Made by a program: the position numbers and the translations under genes. From JARLFX01 sp036404255 (GTDB lineage Bacteria; Acidobacteriota; Terriglobia; Terriglobales; Acidobacteriaceae): DNA of 14,057 nucleotides. Below, piece by piece: positions 1 to 6,656 of the stretch (positions within the stretch are counted from its first letter, which is position 1; each line of letters begins with the position of its first letter). The notes under the pieces were generated by a model. It ran no database searches and was not told where the DNA came from. It saw nothing but the letters and a program-made list of their open reading frames with translations. The stretch is from contig DASWOP010000037.1 in NCBI GenBank assembly GCA_036404255.1, positions 1-14,057 on the forward strand, given 5' to 3'.

Positions 1-644
1 TGGGCGCGCATCCGGCGATGCGGGCGCGGCAGTTGAGTGGGCAGAAGATCTGCTTCATCGCGGAGACCACGGTGGAGGAGAGCGTGCGCGCGTGGTTTGT
101 CCGCGAGCATCTGAACTTTGTGCCGTTTCCGTTTCAGGAAGAGGGCGAGATGGATGCGGCGTTCACTAGCGGAAACTGCGGTGCGCTCGCGGGCGACCGC
201 ACGCGGCTGGCACAGGCTCGCGCCGCACTGCTCCGCCACGGACGCAGCACAACGCTGCTGCCGGAGCGCATCTCGAAGGATCCACTGGCGGCTGCGTATC
301 GCGACAACGATCCGCAGTGGGCGGCGATTGTGAACTGGGTGATGGAGGCGTTAGTGCAGGCCGAAGAGAGCGGCGTGACCCGCGCGAATGTGCTCGCCGA
401 GCAAGCTCGATTTGCGAAGGATGACGGTGATCCGGAACTGCGGTTGCTGCTGGGCAGATCGCAGGAGGTGGGCAGTGCGCTGGGGCTGGAGAATGACTGG
501 GTGGTGCGGGTCATTCAGGCGACGGGGAACTACGGCGAAATTTACGAACGCGACCTGGGGAATGGGTCGGCGATGAAGCTGCCGCGCGGCGCGAATGCGC
601 TGTGGAATCATGGCGGATTGATGATTGCATTGCCGCCGAAGTAG
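1..644 (+). CDS. Amino-acid ABC transporter substrate-binding protein, AapJ type (5' truncated)
   Basis: This is the C-terminal part of a periplasmic solute-binding protein of the general L-amino-acid transporter family (AapJ/BztA type), which captures polar amino acids for an ABC importer. The frame is open from base 3 with no stop, and the residues before the first ATG (base 18) fit the domain, so the gene starts outside the window. Family-typical stretches are the segment around ISKDPLAAAYR, the NDPQWAAIVNWV-type segment, GNYGEIYERDLG and the closing ALWNHGGLMIALPP. The C-terminus is complete and ends at a TAG stop. No permease or ATPase gene follows; the next gene is on the opposite strand, so within view this is an orphan binding protein or the last gene of an operon. 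Family assignment is from recalled family sequence, not a search. Confidence 0.85.
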   Translation, partial: GAHPAMRARQLSGQKICFIAETTVEESVRAWFVREHLNFVPFPFQEEGEMDAAFTSGNCGALAGDRTRLAQARAALLRHGRSTTLLPERISKDPLAAAYRDNDPQWAAIVNWVMEALVQAEESGVTRANVLAEQARFAKDDGDPELRLLLGRSQEVGSALGLENDWVVRVIQATGNYGEIYERDLGNGSAMKLPRGANALWNHGGLMIALPPK

Positions 645-735
645 GTGCTACGCCCTTCGCTGCGCTCGAGGGAGGCTTCCGGCGGGATGCTTCGTGTGGC
701 TGTCCTGATAATTCGTGGGTGAGGCGAGCATCGCA

Positions 736-768
736 CCCAAGTCCCAGAAGCGAGACCTGGGCACTTTT
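736..768 (+). terminator. Probable intrinsic terminator after the binding-protein gene
   Basis: CCCAAGTC (736-743) and GACCTGGG (754-761) form an 8-bp stem with one mismatch around a 10-nt loop, followed by CAC and four T. It lies 92 bp after the AapJ-type stop and just before the 3' end of the convergent GH3 gene. The U-tract is short, so efficiency is uncertain. The rest of the 645-779 gap shows nothing gene-like; bases 652-676 contain an imperfect CCCTTCG/CGAGGG inverted repeat. Confidence 0.45.
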
Positions 769-779
769 GCGGCACTACG

Positions 780-3017
780 TTATTTGCTGATCACACTGTG
801 CAGAGGAAGTTCGCGGGATGATGGGCCGGCGAAGAACTGGAACTCGCCTGCGGGCATCTTGAAGGCGTGTGCCACTGTGTCGAAGATCGAGAGCAGGCGA
901 GGATCGATGGTGATGTTTGCAGTCTTTGATTCGCCGGGAGCGAGGGTGACGCGCTGCCAGCCAGCGAGGCGCTTGAAGTTCTCTCCGGGAACCTGCACAT
1001 AGAGCTCGGCGATCTCCGTGCCTTCGCGCTTGCCGGTATTTTTCACGGTGAACGTTGCCGTGAGTTTCGTACTATCCACCGTGAGCGCGGAGTACGCGTA
1101 GGTGGTGTACGAGAGGCCAAATCCAAAGGGAAAGAGCGGCTGCTTGTTTTCGGAGTCGAACCACTTGTAGCCGACGCGCGCGCCCTCGCTGTAGGTGACG
1201 TTGAAAGGCTTGTGGCCAGAGCCGGAAGGCGCATCCATGGCGTGGATGGTATGGTCGCGTTCGCTGCCAGCGAGCAACGGATGCGGCAGGTCAGCTTCGG
1301 TTTGCGCGAAGGTGGCGGCGAGCTTGCCGGAGAGGTTCACCGTGCCGAAGAGGATGTTGGCGAGCGCCTGTGCGCCGCCGATGCCGGGATACCAGGCTTC
1401 AACAATTCCTGCTACGCGATTGGCCCACGGCATAGTGATGGGACCGCCGGATTCAATGACGACGATGGTGTGCGGGTTAGCGGCGGCAACGGCTTCGACC
1501 AGGGCATCCTGATTGTCAGGTAGCGCGAGCGACTTCGCATCGCCATCCTCATGCAGGAACTGCGTGACGAAGACGATGGCTACATCGGCGGTGCGGGCAA
1601 AGGCGGCAGCGGCGGCAGGATCGGTGCCATTGTTAAAGCTGACACGAGTCTGGGGCGCGTGTTCGGCGATGGTGCGCAGCGGCACCGAAGGAAAATACAC
1701 CTGGTGTTCCCACTCAGCGGTGCCGGGCTTGTGATCGAGCGCGTTGCCGCCGGGTGCATCCACCTGCGCTGAGCCGCCCCCAGAGAGTACGCCCACGTCT
1801 GCGTGGCCACCGATGATGGCAATGGATTTGAGGTTGGGTGAGAGCGGCAGAACGTCGTGTGCATTGCGTAGCAGAACGATGCTCTCTTCCGCGATGTGCT
1901 GGGCGTCGTCGCGTCCACGGAAGGGATCGACCACAGAGCGCACGTCGGTGGGATGATCGATCACTCCAGCGGCAAACATGCTGCGCAAGATCCGGTGGGC
2001 CATGTCATTCAGGCGCGCGATGGGAACCTTGGAACTGAGCACGGCGTCCTGCAGCGGCCGGCCGAAGTAGCTCTTGCCGTCGAAGCTGCTGGGCTGTTCC
2101 ATGTCGAGCCCGGCAAGCGCGGCTTTTACGGTGCTGTGGGTGGCTTCCCAGTCGGAGAGCACGAAGCCCTGAAATCCGAAGTCATGCTTCAGCACCTGGT
2201 TCAGCAGGTAGTCATTCTCGCAGGCGTAGTCGCCGTTCACCTTGTTGTAGGAGCACATCACGCCGGAAGGTTTGGCGATACCGATGGCGATCTCAAAGGC
2301 CAGCAGATCCGATTCGCGCATGGCGCGCTCGTCGATGACCGTGTTCAGAATGGTGCGGCCCGTCTCCTGGTCGTTGAGTGCGTAGTGCTTGATGTCGTTC
2401 ATTACGTGCTGCGAGGCGACGCCCTGCTCCAGCAGGCCGGCCATGGTACCGGCTAGCAGAGGATCTTCGCCGGCGTACTCAAAGTTGCGGCCATTACGCG
2501 GTTCGCGCAGCAGGTTTACGCCGCCACCAATGGACATATTGAAACCCTGGGCGCGAAGTTCGCGGCCGATTACCTGGCCGTAGAGTATAGCGGCAGCGGG
2601 ATCCCAACTGGAGGCTGCGCCGAGCACGGAGGGAAGCAGCGTAGCGTAGCGGCTCTGCACGGCGGCCATGCGCACGCCGACGGCGGAGTCCGCGAGATTG
2701 ATGCCGGGGATGCCGAGGCGACCGATGCCGGGCACGAAACCGGCGCCGTAGTTTGATCCGGGAGGAATGGGATTGCCGGGAGTCAGGATGCCCCAGCCAG
2801 TGCCGTGGACCAGCTGAACTTTTTCTTCCAGCGTCAGCTCGTTTACTACGAGATCAGCACGCGCGTCGGGCGAAAGTGTGGCGTCTTGCCAGGGATGCTT
2901 CGGTGCGGTCTGGTGCCCCTGCGCATGAGCACAGAGTGGCATAGCTAAAACGATTGAGAAAATGAGAAAACAAACATTACCGCGAGTACCAGGCGCAAGA
3001 ACATTCATGAAAATCAT
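780..3017 (-). CDS. Secreted GH3 family beta-glucosidase-type glycoside hydrolase
   Basis: A retaining glycosidase expected to release terminal beta-linked sugars (beta-glucosidase or beta-xylosidase; the exact substrate cannot be read from sequence). The 745-residue protein has a hydrophobic signal peptide ending near CAHAQ (residues 29-33), so it is exported. The N-terminal GH3 barrel has the conserved KHYALNDQE segment (210-218) and the nucleophile in VLSDW (Asp289). The C-terminal alpha/beta domain contains HEDGDAKSLALP, where Glu490 is the candidate acid/base. A fibronectin-III-like domain closes the protein (about 655-735), preceded by the typical FPFGFGLSYTTY. The length matches three-domain GH3 enzymes. 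ATG at 3017 and ATG at 3008 (Met4) are both possible; neither has a clear Shine-Dalgarno sequence. It is divergent from the esterase gene 72 bp away, suggesting shared polysaccharide use, though no regulator is visible. Confidence 0.93.
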   Translation of the reverse strand: MIFMNVLAPGTRGNVCFLIFSIVLAMPLCAHAQGHQTAPKHPWQDATLSPDARADLVVNELTLEEKVQLVHGTGWGILTPGNPIPPGSNYGAGFVPGIGRLGIPGINLADSAVGVRMAAVQSRYATLLPSVLGAASSWDPAAAILYGQVIGRELRAQGFNMSIGGGVNLLREPRNGRNFEYAGEDPLLAGTMAGLLEQGVASQHVMNDIKHYALNDQETGRTILNTVIDERAMRESDLLAFEIAIGIAKPSGVMCSYNKVNGDYACENDYLLNQVLKHDFGFQGFVLSDWEATHSTVKAALAGLDMEQPSSFDGKSYFGRPLQDAVLSSKVPIARLNDMAHRILRSMFAAGVIDHPTDVRSVVDPFRGRDDAQHIAEESIVLLRNAHDVLPLSPNLKSIAIIGGHADVGVLSGGGSAQVDAPGGNALDHKPGTAEWEHQVYFPSVPLRTIAEHAPQTRVSFNNGTDPAAAAAFARTADVAIVFVTQFLHEDGDAKSLALPDNQDALVEAVAAANPHTIVVIESGGPITMPWANRVAGIVEAWYPGIGGAQALANILFGTVNLSGKLAATFAQTEADLPHPLLAGSERDHTIHAMDAPSGSGHKPFNVTYSEGARVGYKWFDSENKQPLFPFGFGLSYTTYAYSALTVDSTKLTATFTVKNTGKREGTEIAELYVQVPGENFKRLAGWQRVTLAPGESKTANITIDPRLLSIFDTVAHAFKMPAGEFQFFAGPSSRELPLHSVISK

Positions 3018-3078
3018 TGTAACGGGTACGGCGTGTCTGCCAGGTAAAGGGTCTTCCAGCTAAGATGGTTGGGATTGC

Positions 3079-3083
3079 GGAGG
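3079..3083 (+). promoter_or_regulatory. Ribosome binding site fixing the esterase start
   Basis: GGAGG, 6 nt before the ATG at 3090. It decides for this ATG over an in-frame TTG at 3069, and the signal peptide begins directly at the ATG. Confidence 0.75.
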
Positions 3084-3089
3084 CGGGAT

Positions 3090-4595
3090 ATGAAGCGGAT
3101 GTTGTGTAGTGTGTTTTTCGTGGCGACAGTGGCAACGGCGTTGGCGCAGGGCCCGGTGAATCTGACGAGCGCACGGCCAGCGGGCAAGACGGTGCGCATT
3201 GAGCTGATCGGCGATTCCACGCAGACGGATAATGCGGGTTATGGACGTGGTTTCTGCGCCAACCTGACGGCAGCGGTGGACTGCGTGAACATGTCAAAGG
3301 GCGGCGCCAGCACGCACACCTTCCGCGAGATGGGAATATGGGACCGCGCTATCGCATCGAAGCCGGACTACGTGCTGATCCAGTTTGGCCACAACGACCA
3401 GGTGACCTCGCAGCATCTGGAGCGGCAGACGCCGCTGCCACAGTACATTGAGAACCTGAAGCGTTTTGTGACGGAGGCGCGCGCTGCCGGGGTAACACCC
3501 GTGCTGGTGACGCCGCTATCACGCCGCTTCTATGGCGACGACGGCAAGATTCACGCGGATCTGACGGCATACTGCGATGCGATGAAGGGTGTGGCTGCGG
3601 AGATGAAGACCCCGCTGATCCATCTGCAGGAGGAAAGCATTGCCTATCTGAATCAGCAGGGCCCGGTGAAGGGTACGTCGCTTGGCATTACCAAGAAAGA
3701 TGAGATGGGCAAGACGGTGGATGATAAGACCCACCTGAATTGGGCAGGGTCGTATGTCTTCGGTCGCATGGTAGCGGTGGATATGGGCAAGGCCGTGCCC
3801 ACGTTGCAGAAGTATGTGTCGCCGGGGGCGGCGAAGCTGCCGCTCGAAGGGATGAAGGCGATGAATGTAATCGATGGGGGAACGGTAAAGATCGTGCTGG
3901 TGGGCGATTCAACGGTGGCTGTGGGCGGCGGCTGGGGGCCGGGATTTTGCGCGGTGCTGACGAAGAATGTGACCTGCATTAACGATGCACGGAACGGGCG
4001 TAGTTCCAAGAGCTTCTACGACGAGGGGCTTTGGAAGAAGGCGTTGGACGAGAAGGGGGACTACTACCTGATCCAGTTTGGGCATAACGATATGCCGGGC
4101 AAAGGGCCGGAGCGCGAGACTGATCCGAGCACAACGTTCGCGGCAAATATGCAGCGGTATATCGCGGAGACACGGGCGATTGGCGCAGTGCCGGTCATCG
4201 TGACGTCGCTCTCGCGCAGGACGTACAAGGATGGCAAGGTAGTGCAGGATCTGAAGGCCTACGCCGCGGCAGCCAAGCAGGTTGCGCTGGAAGAGCGCGT
4301 GACGGTGGTAGATCTGAACGCAATCTCAACCGGCATGCTGGACAAGATGACGCAGGAAGAAGCGGACAAGTTTAATGCCGCCAGGCACCCGGACGCCAGT
4401 GCTGAGAATTCAGATAAAGCCAAACCGGCGGTGGATCGCACCCACCTCAACCCGTATGGGCAGAAGGTGTTTGGACGACTGGTGGCGGACAACCTGATTC
4501 GCACGCAGGTGGAGCTGGGTCCGGATGTGGTGGGAGAGCCGGTTTCCGCGGCTCCTACCGCACCGGTACAGGCTTCGCCGACGGAAGGAAAGTAG
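3090..4595 (+). CDS. Exported protein with two complete SGNH (rhamnogalacturonan acetylesterase-like, CE12-type) domains
   Basis: Predicted exported carbohydrate esterase that removes acetyl groups from pectic or related polysaccharides. The 501-residue protein has a signal peptide (MKRMLCSVFFVATVATALAQ). Domain 1 (about 35-240) carries GDST with Ser43, the GGAS block, GHND with Asn102, and DKTHLN with Asp212 and His215. Domain 2 (about 265-475) repeats this: GDST with Ser274, the RNGRSS block, GHND with Asn333, and DRTHLN with Asp449 and His452. Both halves contain LIQFGHND, so the gene arose by internal duplication and both catalytic sets appear intact. The CE12 family normally has one such domain of about 230-250 residues. 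A short Pro/Ala-rich tail ends the protein. It is divergent from the GH3 gene; the specific substrate is inferred from family only. Confidence 0.88.
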   Translation: MKRMLCSVFFVATVATALAQGPVNLTSARPAGKTVRIELIGDSTQTDNAGYGRGFCANLTAAVDCVNMSKGGASTHTFREMGIWDRAIASKPDYVLIQFGHNDQVTSQHLERQTPLPQYIENLKRFVTEARAAGVTPVLVTPLSRRFYGDDGKIHADLTAYCDAMKGVAAEMKTPLIHLQEESIAYLNQQGPVKGTSLGITKKDEMGKTVDDKTHLNWAGSYVFGRMVAVDMGKAVPTLQKYVSPGAAKLPLEGMKAMNVIDGGTVKIVLVGDSTVAVGGGWGPGFCAVLTKNVTCINDARNGRSSKSFYDEGLWKKALDEKGDYYLIQFGHNDMPGKGPERETDPSTTFAANMQRYIAETRAIGAVPVIVTSLSRRTYKDGKVVQDLKAYAAAAKQVALEERVTVVDLNAISTGMLDKMTQEEADKFNAARHPDASAENSDKAKPAVDRTHLNPYGQKVFGRLVADNLIRTQVELGPDVVGEPVSAAPTAPVQASPTEGK

Positions 4596-4679
4596 AATTG
4601 GGATGGTCTTCGCTGGGCCACAAGATGCGCGGAATGGGCGATATTACTGGCTAAACACCGTGGAATCGCAAATTTCGGT

Positions 4680-4730
4680 TTGACGGGCACTAACGGTGAA
4701 CTTGACGGGCTACACGGGCGAGATACGGGC
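4680..4730. repeat. Four ACGGGC copies in the convergent intergenic gap
   Basis: ACGGGC occurs at 4683, 4705, 4714 and 4725, the first two inside the longer direct repeat TTGACGGGC (4680-4688, 4702-4710). It lies in the 263-bp gap between the ends of two convergent genes (4596-4858), which otherwise holds only the terminator. Function unknown; may be chance. Confidence 0.3.
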
Positions 4731-4790
4731 ATTTTTGCATGACCGTGTCTCAGGAGCTGGGGGATTTGCCGTCCAGCCGGGCGAGACACA

Positions 4791-4827
4791 AAAAAGGAGG
4801 ATAAGCTAATCGCTTATCCTCCTTTTT
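4791..4827. terminator. Strong two-way intrinsic terminator
   Basis: GGAGGATAAGC (4796-4806) and its exact complement GCTTATCCTCC (4812-4822) make an 11-bp stem with a 5-nt loop. Five A on the left and five T on the right flank the stem, giving a U-tract in either direction. It sits between the esterase gene (ends 4595, +) and the cytochrome operon (ends 4859, -), so it can end both transcripts. Confidence 0.92.
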
Positions 4828-4858
4828 CTTGATTCCCGCAATGCGGAAGGTGCTTCTG

Positions 4859-6283
4859 TTATTGGAAGCCGAGGGCAGAGAGCTGCTTCGGGTTAGGATC
4901 GTCTACCGTGATCAGGTTGTGACAGACGGTGCAATCGTTGCTGATGGTCTTGCCGTCCGCGGACGTATGGTTGCCGTCGTGGCAGCGGAAGCATCCGGGG
5001 AAGGCGGTGTGGCCGATGTTGTCAGGATACGTACCCCAGGTGACCTTCATGTCCGGGAAGACGTTGCGCTGGTAGATCGCGACCAGAGTCTTCGCGGCGG
5101 CTTCTACGTTGCCGCGCTGGCTCGCCCATACATCGGGATGCTGGGTCTGGTAGAAGTTCTCCAGTCCGGCAGTGATCTTCTTGGCAGCGTCCGCTTGTGA
5201 GGAGTAGGTCGCCTTGATCAGGTCCAGTCCTTCCTTGTGAACGAAGGGAAGTGACGGGCTTGGACTGCCGTCTACCATGGCACGATTGATGGCGTCTTCC
5301 GGCGTCTGGAAGGCGTGGCTGGCCTGGTTATGGCAGTCCATGCAATCCATATGGCGGGTTACACCCTTCACCGGTCCCTTCCAGTCGGTGCTGAGATACT
5401 GGGTTACGGAGCCATCAGGATTGGGTGCGTTGACTGCGATGATGGTCTGGTAGGTCGAGTCAGTGGCCACATACTCATAGTTCGCGAGATGGTGGCCGTG
5501 GATGCCGCTGGTGTGCGAGAGCGAATCCACGCCGCCCAGGTGCAGGGCCAGCATGGTACGGGTCATGCTGTTGGTTGCGTCGTCAGCATAGTTCGTCTTG
5601 ACCAGCAGCTTTTCACCGACAAAGCGTGTGGGCGCATGGCACTGCTCGCAGGTAATGCGCGACGGGCGCAGGGCAGAGAGCGGCGGCTCAATCGGAGTGG
5701 GGTAGTGATGGAAGACGACTTCGATGAGTTGCTTGGTGCCGTTCACCTTGGCGCGTACAAACTCGTTGAAACCGGCGCCGATATGGCACTGCACGCACTC
5801 TACGTGGGAATGGGGCGATACCTGGTAGGCAGTCCACTGCGGATACATTACGTGGCAAGCCTGTCCGCAGAAGGAGGGCTTGTCCATGTAGGAGACGCCG
5901 CGATAGCTCGCCGTGCCCAGGATGACGAAATTGATCACCGTGGCGATGATGACGACTTCGATCCCGTGGCGGAATGCCGGCTCACGGATGTCGATCTCCG
6001 GGAAGACGGCCGGAATCTCTCCGGCGGCAATCAGCTTGCGGCGGCGCTGCCAGATACCAAGGGGGATCAGTGCGAGGCCGAGGACGAAGAAGCCCGGCAG
6101 GATGAGATCAAAGATGATTCCCAGGTAGGGGTTGCTGGAGCCTGCGTGGCCCAGGAACTGCACGACCCAGAAGCCGATCAGGATAGCCGCGGAGGCGGTG
6201 GTTAGCGCCCCTCCGATCAGGCTAAGGGGATTGTTTCCGTAAAATAAAAATGGCCGAAGCCAATTTTTCTTGAATTCAGCCAT
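4859..6283 (-). CDS. Inner-membrane multiheme cytochrome c, NapC/NirT-like, six heme sites
   Basis: Predicted membrane-anchored quinol:cytochrome c oxidoreductase that passes electrons between the quinone pool and periplasmic carriers, the role CymA/NapC-type proteins play. The 474-residue protein has three hydrophobic spans (about 22-44, 53-78, 106-126), more than the single anchor of NapC or NrfH. They are followed by a large periplasmic domain with six heme sites: Cys139/Cys143-His (CX3CH), then CXXCH at 163, 212, 314, 431 and 451. The first site has an extra residue between the cysteines, followed by VMYP whose Met could be an axial ligand. Start ATG 6283 has GAGGTG 10 nt upstream. It is the last gene of the operon, 32 bp after the monoheme cytochrome, with a terminator downstream. 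The direction of electron flow is not decided by sequence. Confidence 0.88.
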   Translation of the reverse strand: MAEFKKNWLRPFLFYGNNPLSLIGGALTTASAAILIGFWVVQFLGHAGSSNPYLGIIFDLILPGFFVLGLALIPLGIWQRRRKLIAAGEIPAVFPEIDIREPAFRHGIEVVIIATVINFVILGTASYRGVSYMDKPSFCGQACHVMYPQWTAYQVSPHSHVECVQCHIGAGFNEFVRAKVNGTKQLIEVVFHHYPTPIEPPLSALRPSRITCEQCHAPTRFVGEKLLVKTNYADDATNSMTRTMLALHLGGVDSLSHTSGIHGHHLANYEYVATDSTYQTIIAVNAPNPDGSVTQYLSTDWKGPVKGVTRHMDCMDCHNQASHAFQTPEDAINRAMVDGSPSPSLPFVHKEGLDLIKATYSSQADAAKKITAGLENFYQTQHPDVWASQRGNVEAAAKTLVAIYQRNVFPDMKVTWGTYPDNIGHTAFPGCFRCHDGNHTSADGKTISNDCTVCHNLITVDDPNPKQLSALGFQ

Positions 6284-6315
6284 TTCTAATTTTCACCTCG
6301 GGGTTGCGGTGTTGT

Positions 6316-6615
6316 TTATTTGAGGGTGCGGATGTAGTCCACGGTCCCTTTGATCTGTGCATCGGTCAGCTTGCCTGCGTAGGCGGGCATCTTGCCTTTG
6401 CCGTTCTTGGTGATAGCAATCATCTCTGCTTCAGTAGACTTCAGCCCGATGAACGATGGAACCTTCATGGCCTTGCCAGCTGGTGTCTCTGCCTTGCCGT
6501 CCGCAGCATGACACATTGCGCACTTGGTCTTGTAGACATCAGCCTGCGCCAGAAGAGCAGCCGAGCTGGATAGAACGGCGATGCCTACGATAGCGATCCT
6601 GATCTGATTTTTCAA
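6316..6615 (-). CDS. Small periplasmic monoheme cytochrome c (class I, c6-like)
   Basis: A 99-residue electron carrier. After a signal peptide (hydrophobic stretch about 6-22, ending near LLAQA) comes one heme site, CAMCH (Cys32, Cys35, His36), then a class I fold with a likely axial Met76 in KMPAY and the C-terminal helix TVDYIRTLK. I chose the TTG at 6615 as start because AAGGAG lies 7 nt before it and the signal peptide begins immediately; a second in-frame TTG at 6651 would add 12 residues and lacks such a site. It lies between the outer-membrane barrel gene (41 bp upstream) and the NapC-like gene (32 bp downstream), so a shuttle role between the inner-membrane cytochrome and the decaheme protein is likely but inferred. 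Confidence 0.88.
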   Translation of the reverse strand: MKNQIRIAIVGIAVLSSSAALLAQADVYKTKCAMCHAADGKAETPAGKAMKVPSFIGLKSTEAEMIAITKNGKGKMPAYAGKLTDAQIKGTVDYIRTLK

Positions 6616-6622
6616 TGTAAAT

Positions 6623-6628
6623 CTCCTT
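6623..6628 (-). promoter_or_regulatory. Ribosome binding site deciding the TTG start of the monoheme cytochrome
   Basis: AAGGAG on the minus strand, 7 nt before TTG at 6615. It is a near-ideal match and spacing, and is the main reason to place the start at 6615 rather than at the TTG at 6651. Confidence 0.7.
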
Positions 6629-6656
6629 GAGGAAGCATTGGTTACAGCCAATTCAT

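Noticed and set aside
3009..3021. TACAAT just before the GH3 Met4 codon as a leaderless promoter
   Set aside because: The hexamer fits but no -35 is found at a normal distance, and it overlaps the first ATG; too weak to annotate.
5315..6205. Plus-strand open frame (296 codons) opposite the NapC-like gene
   Set aside because: Shadow of the heme-protein gene; composition biased to Val/Gly/Asp as expected for antisense frames.
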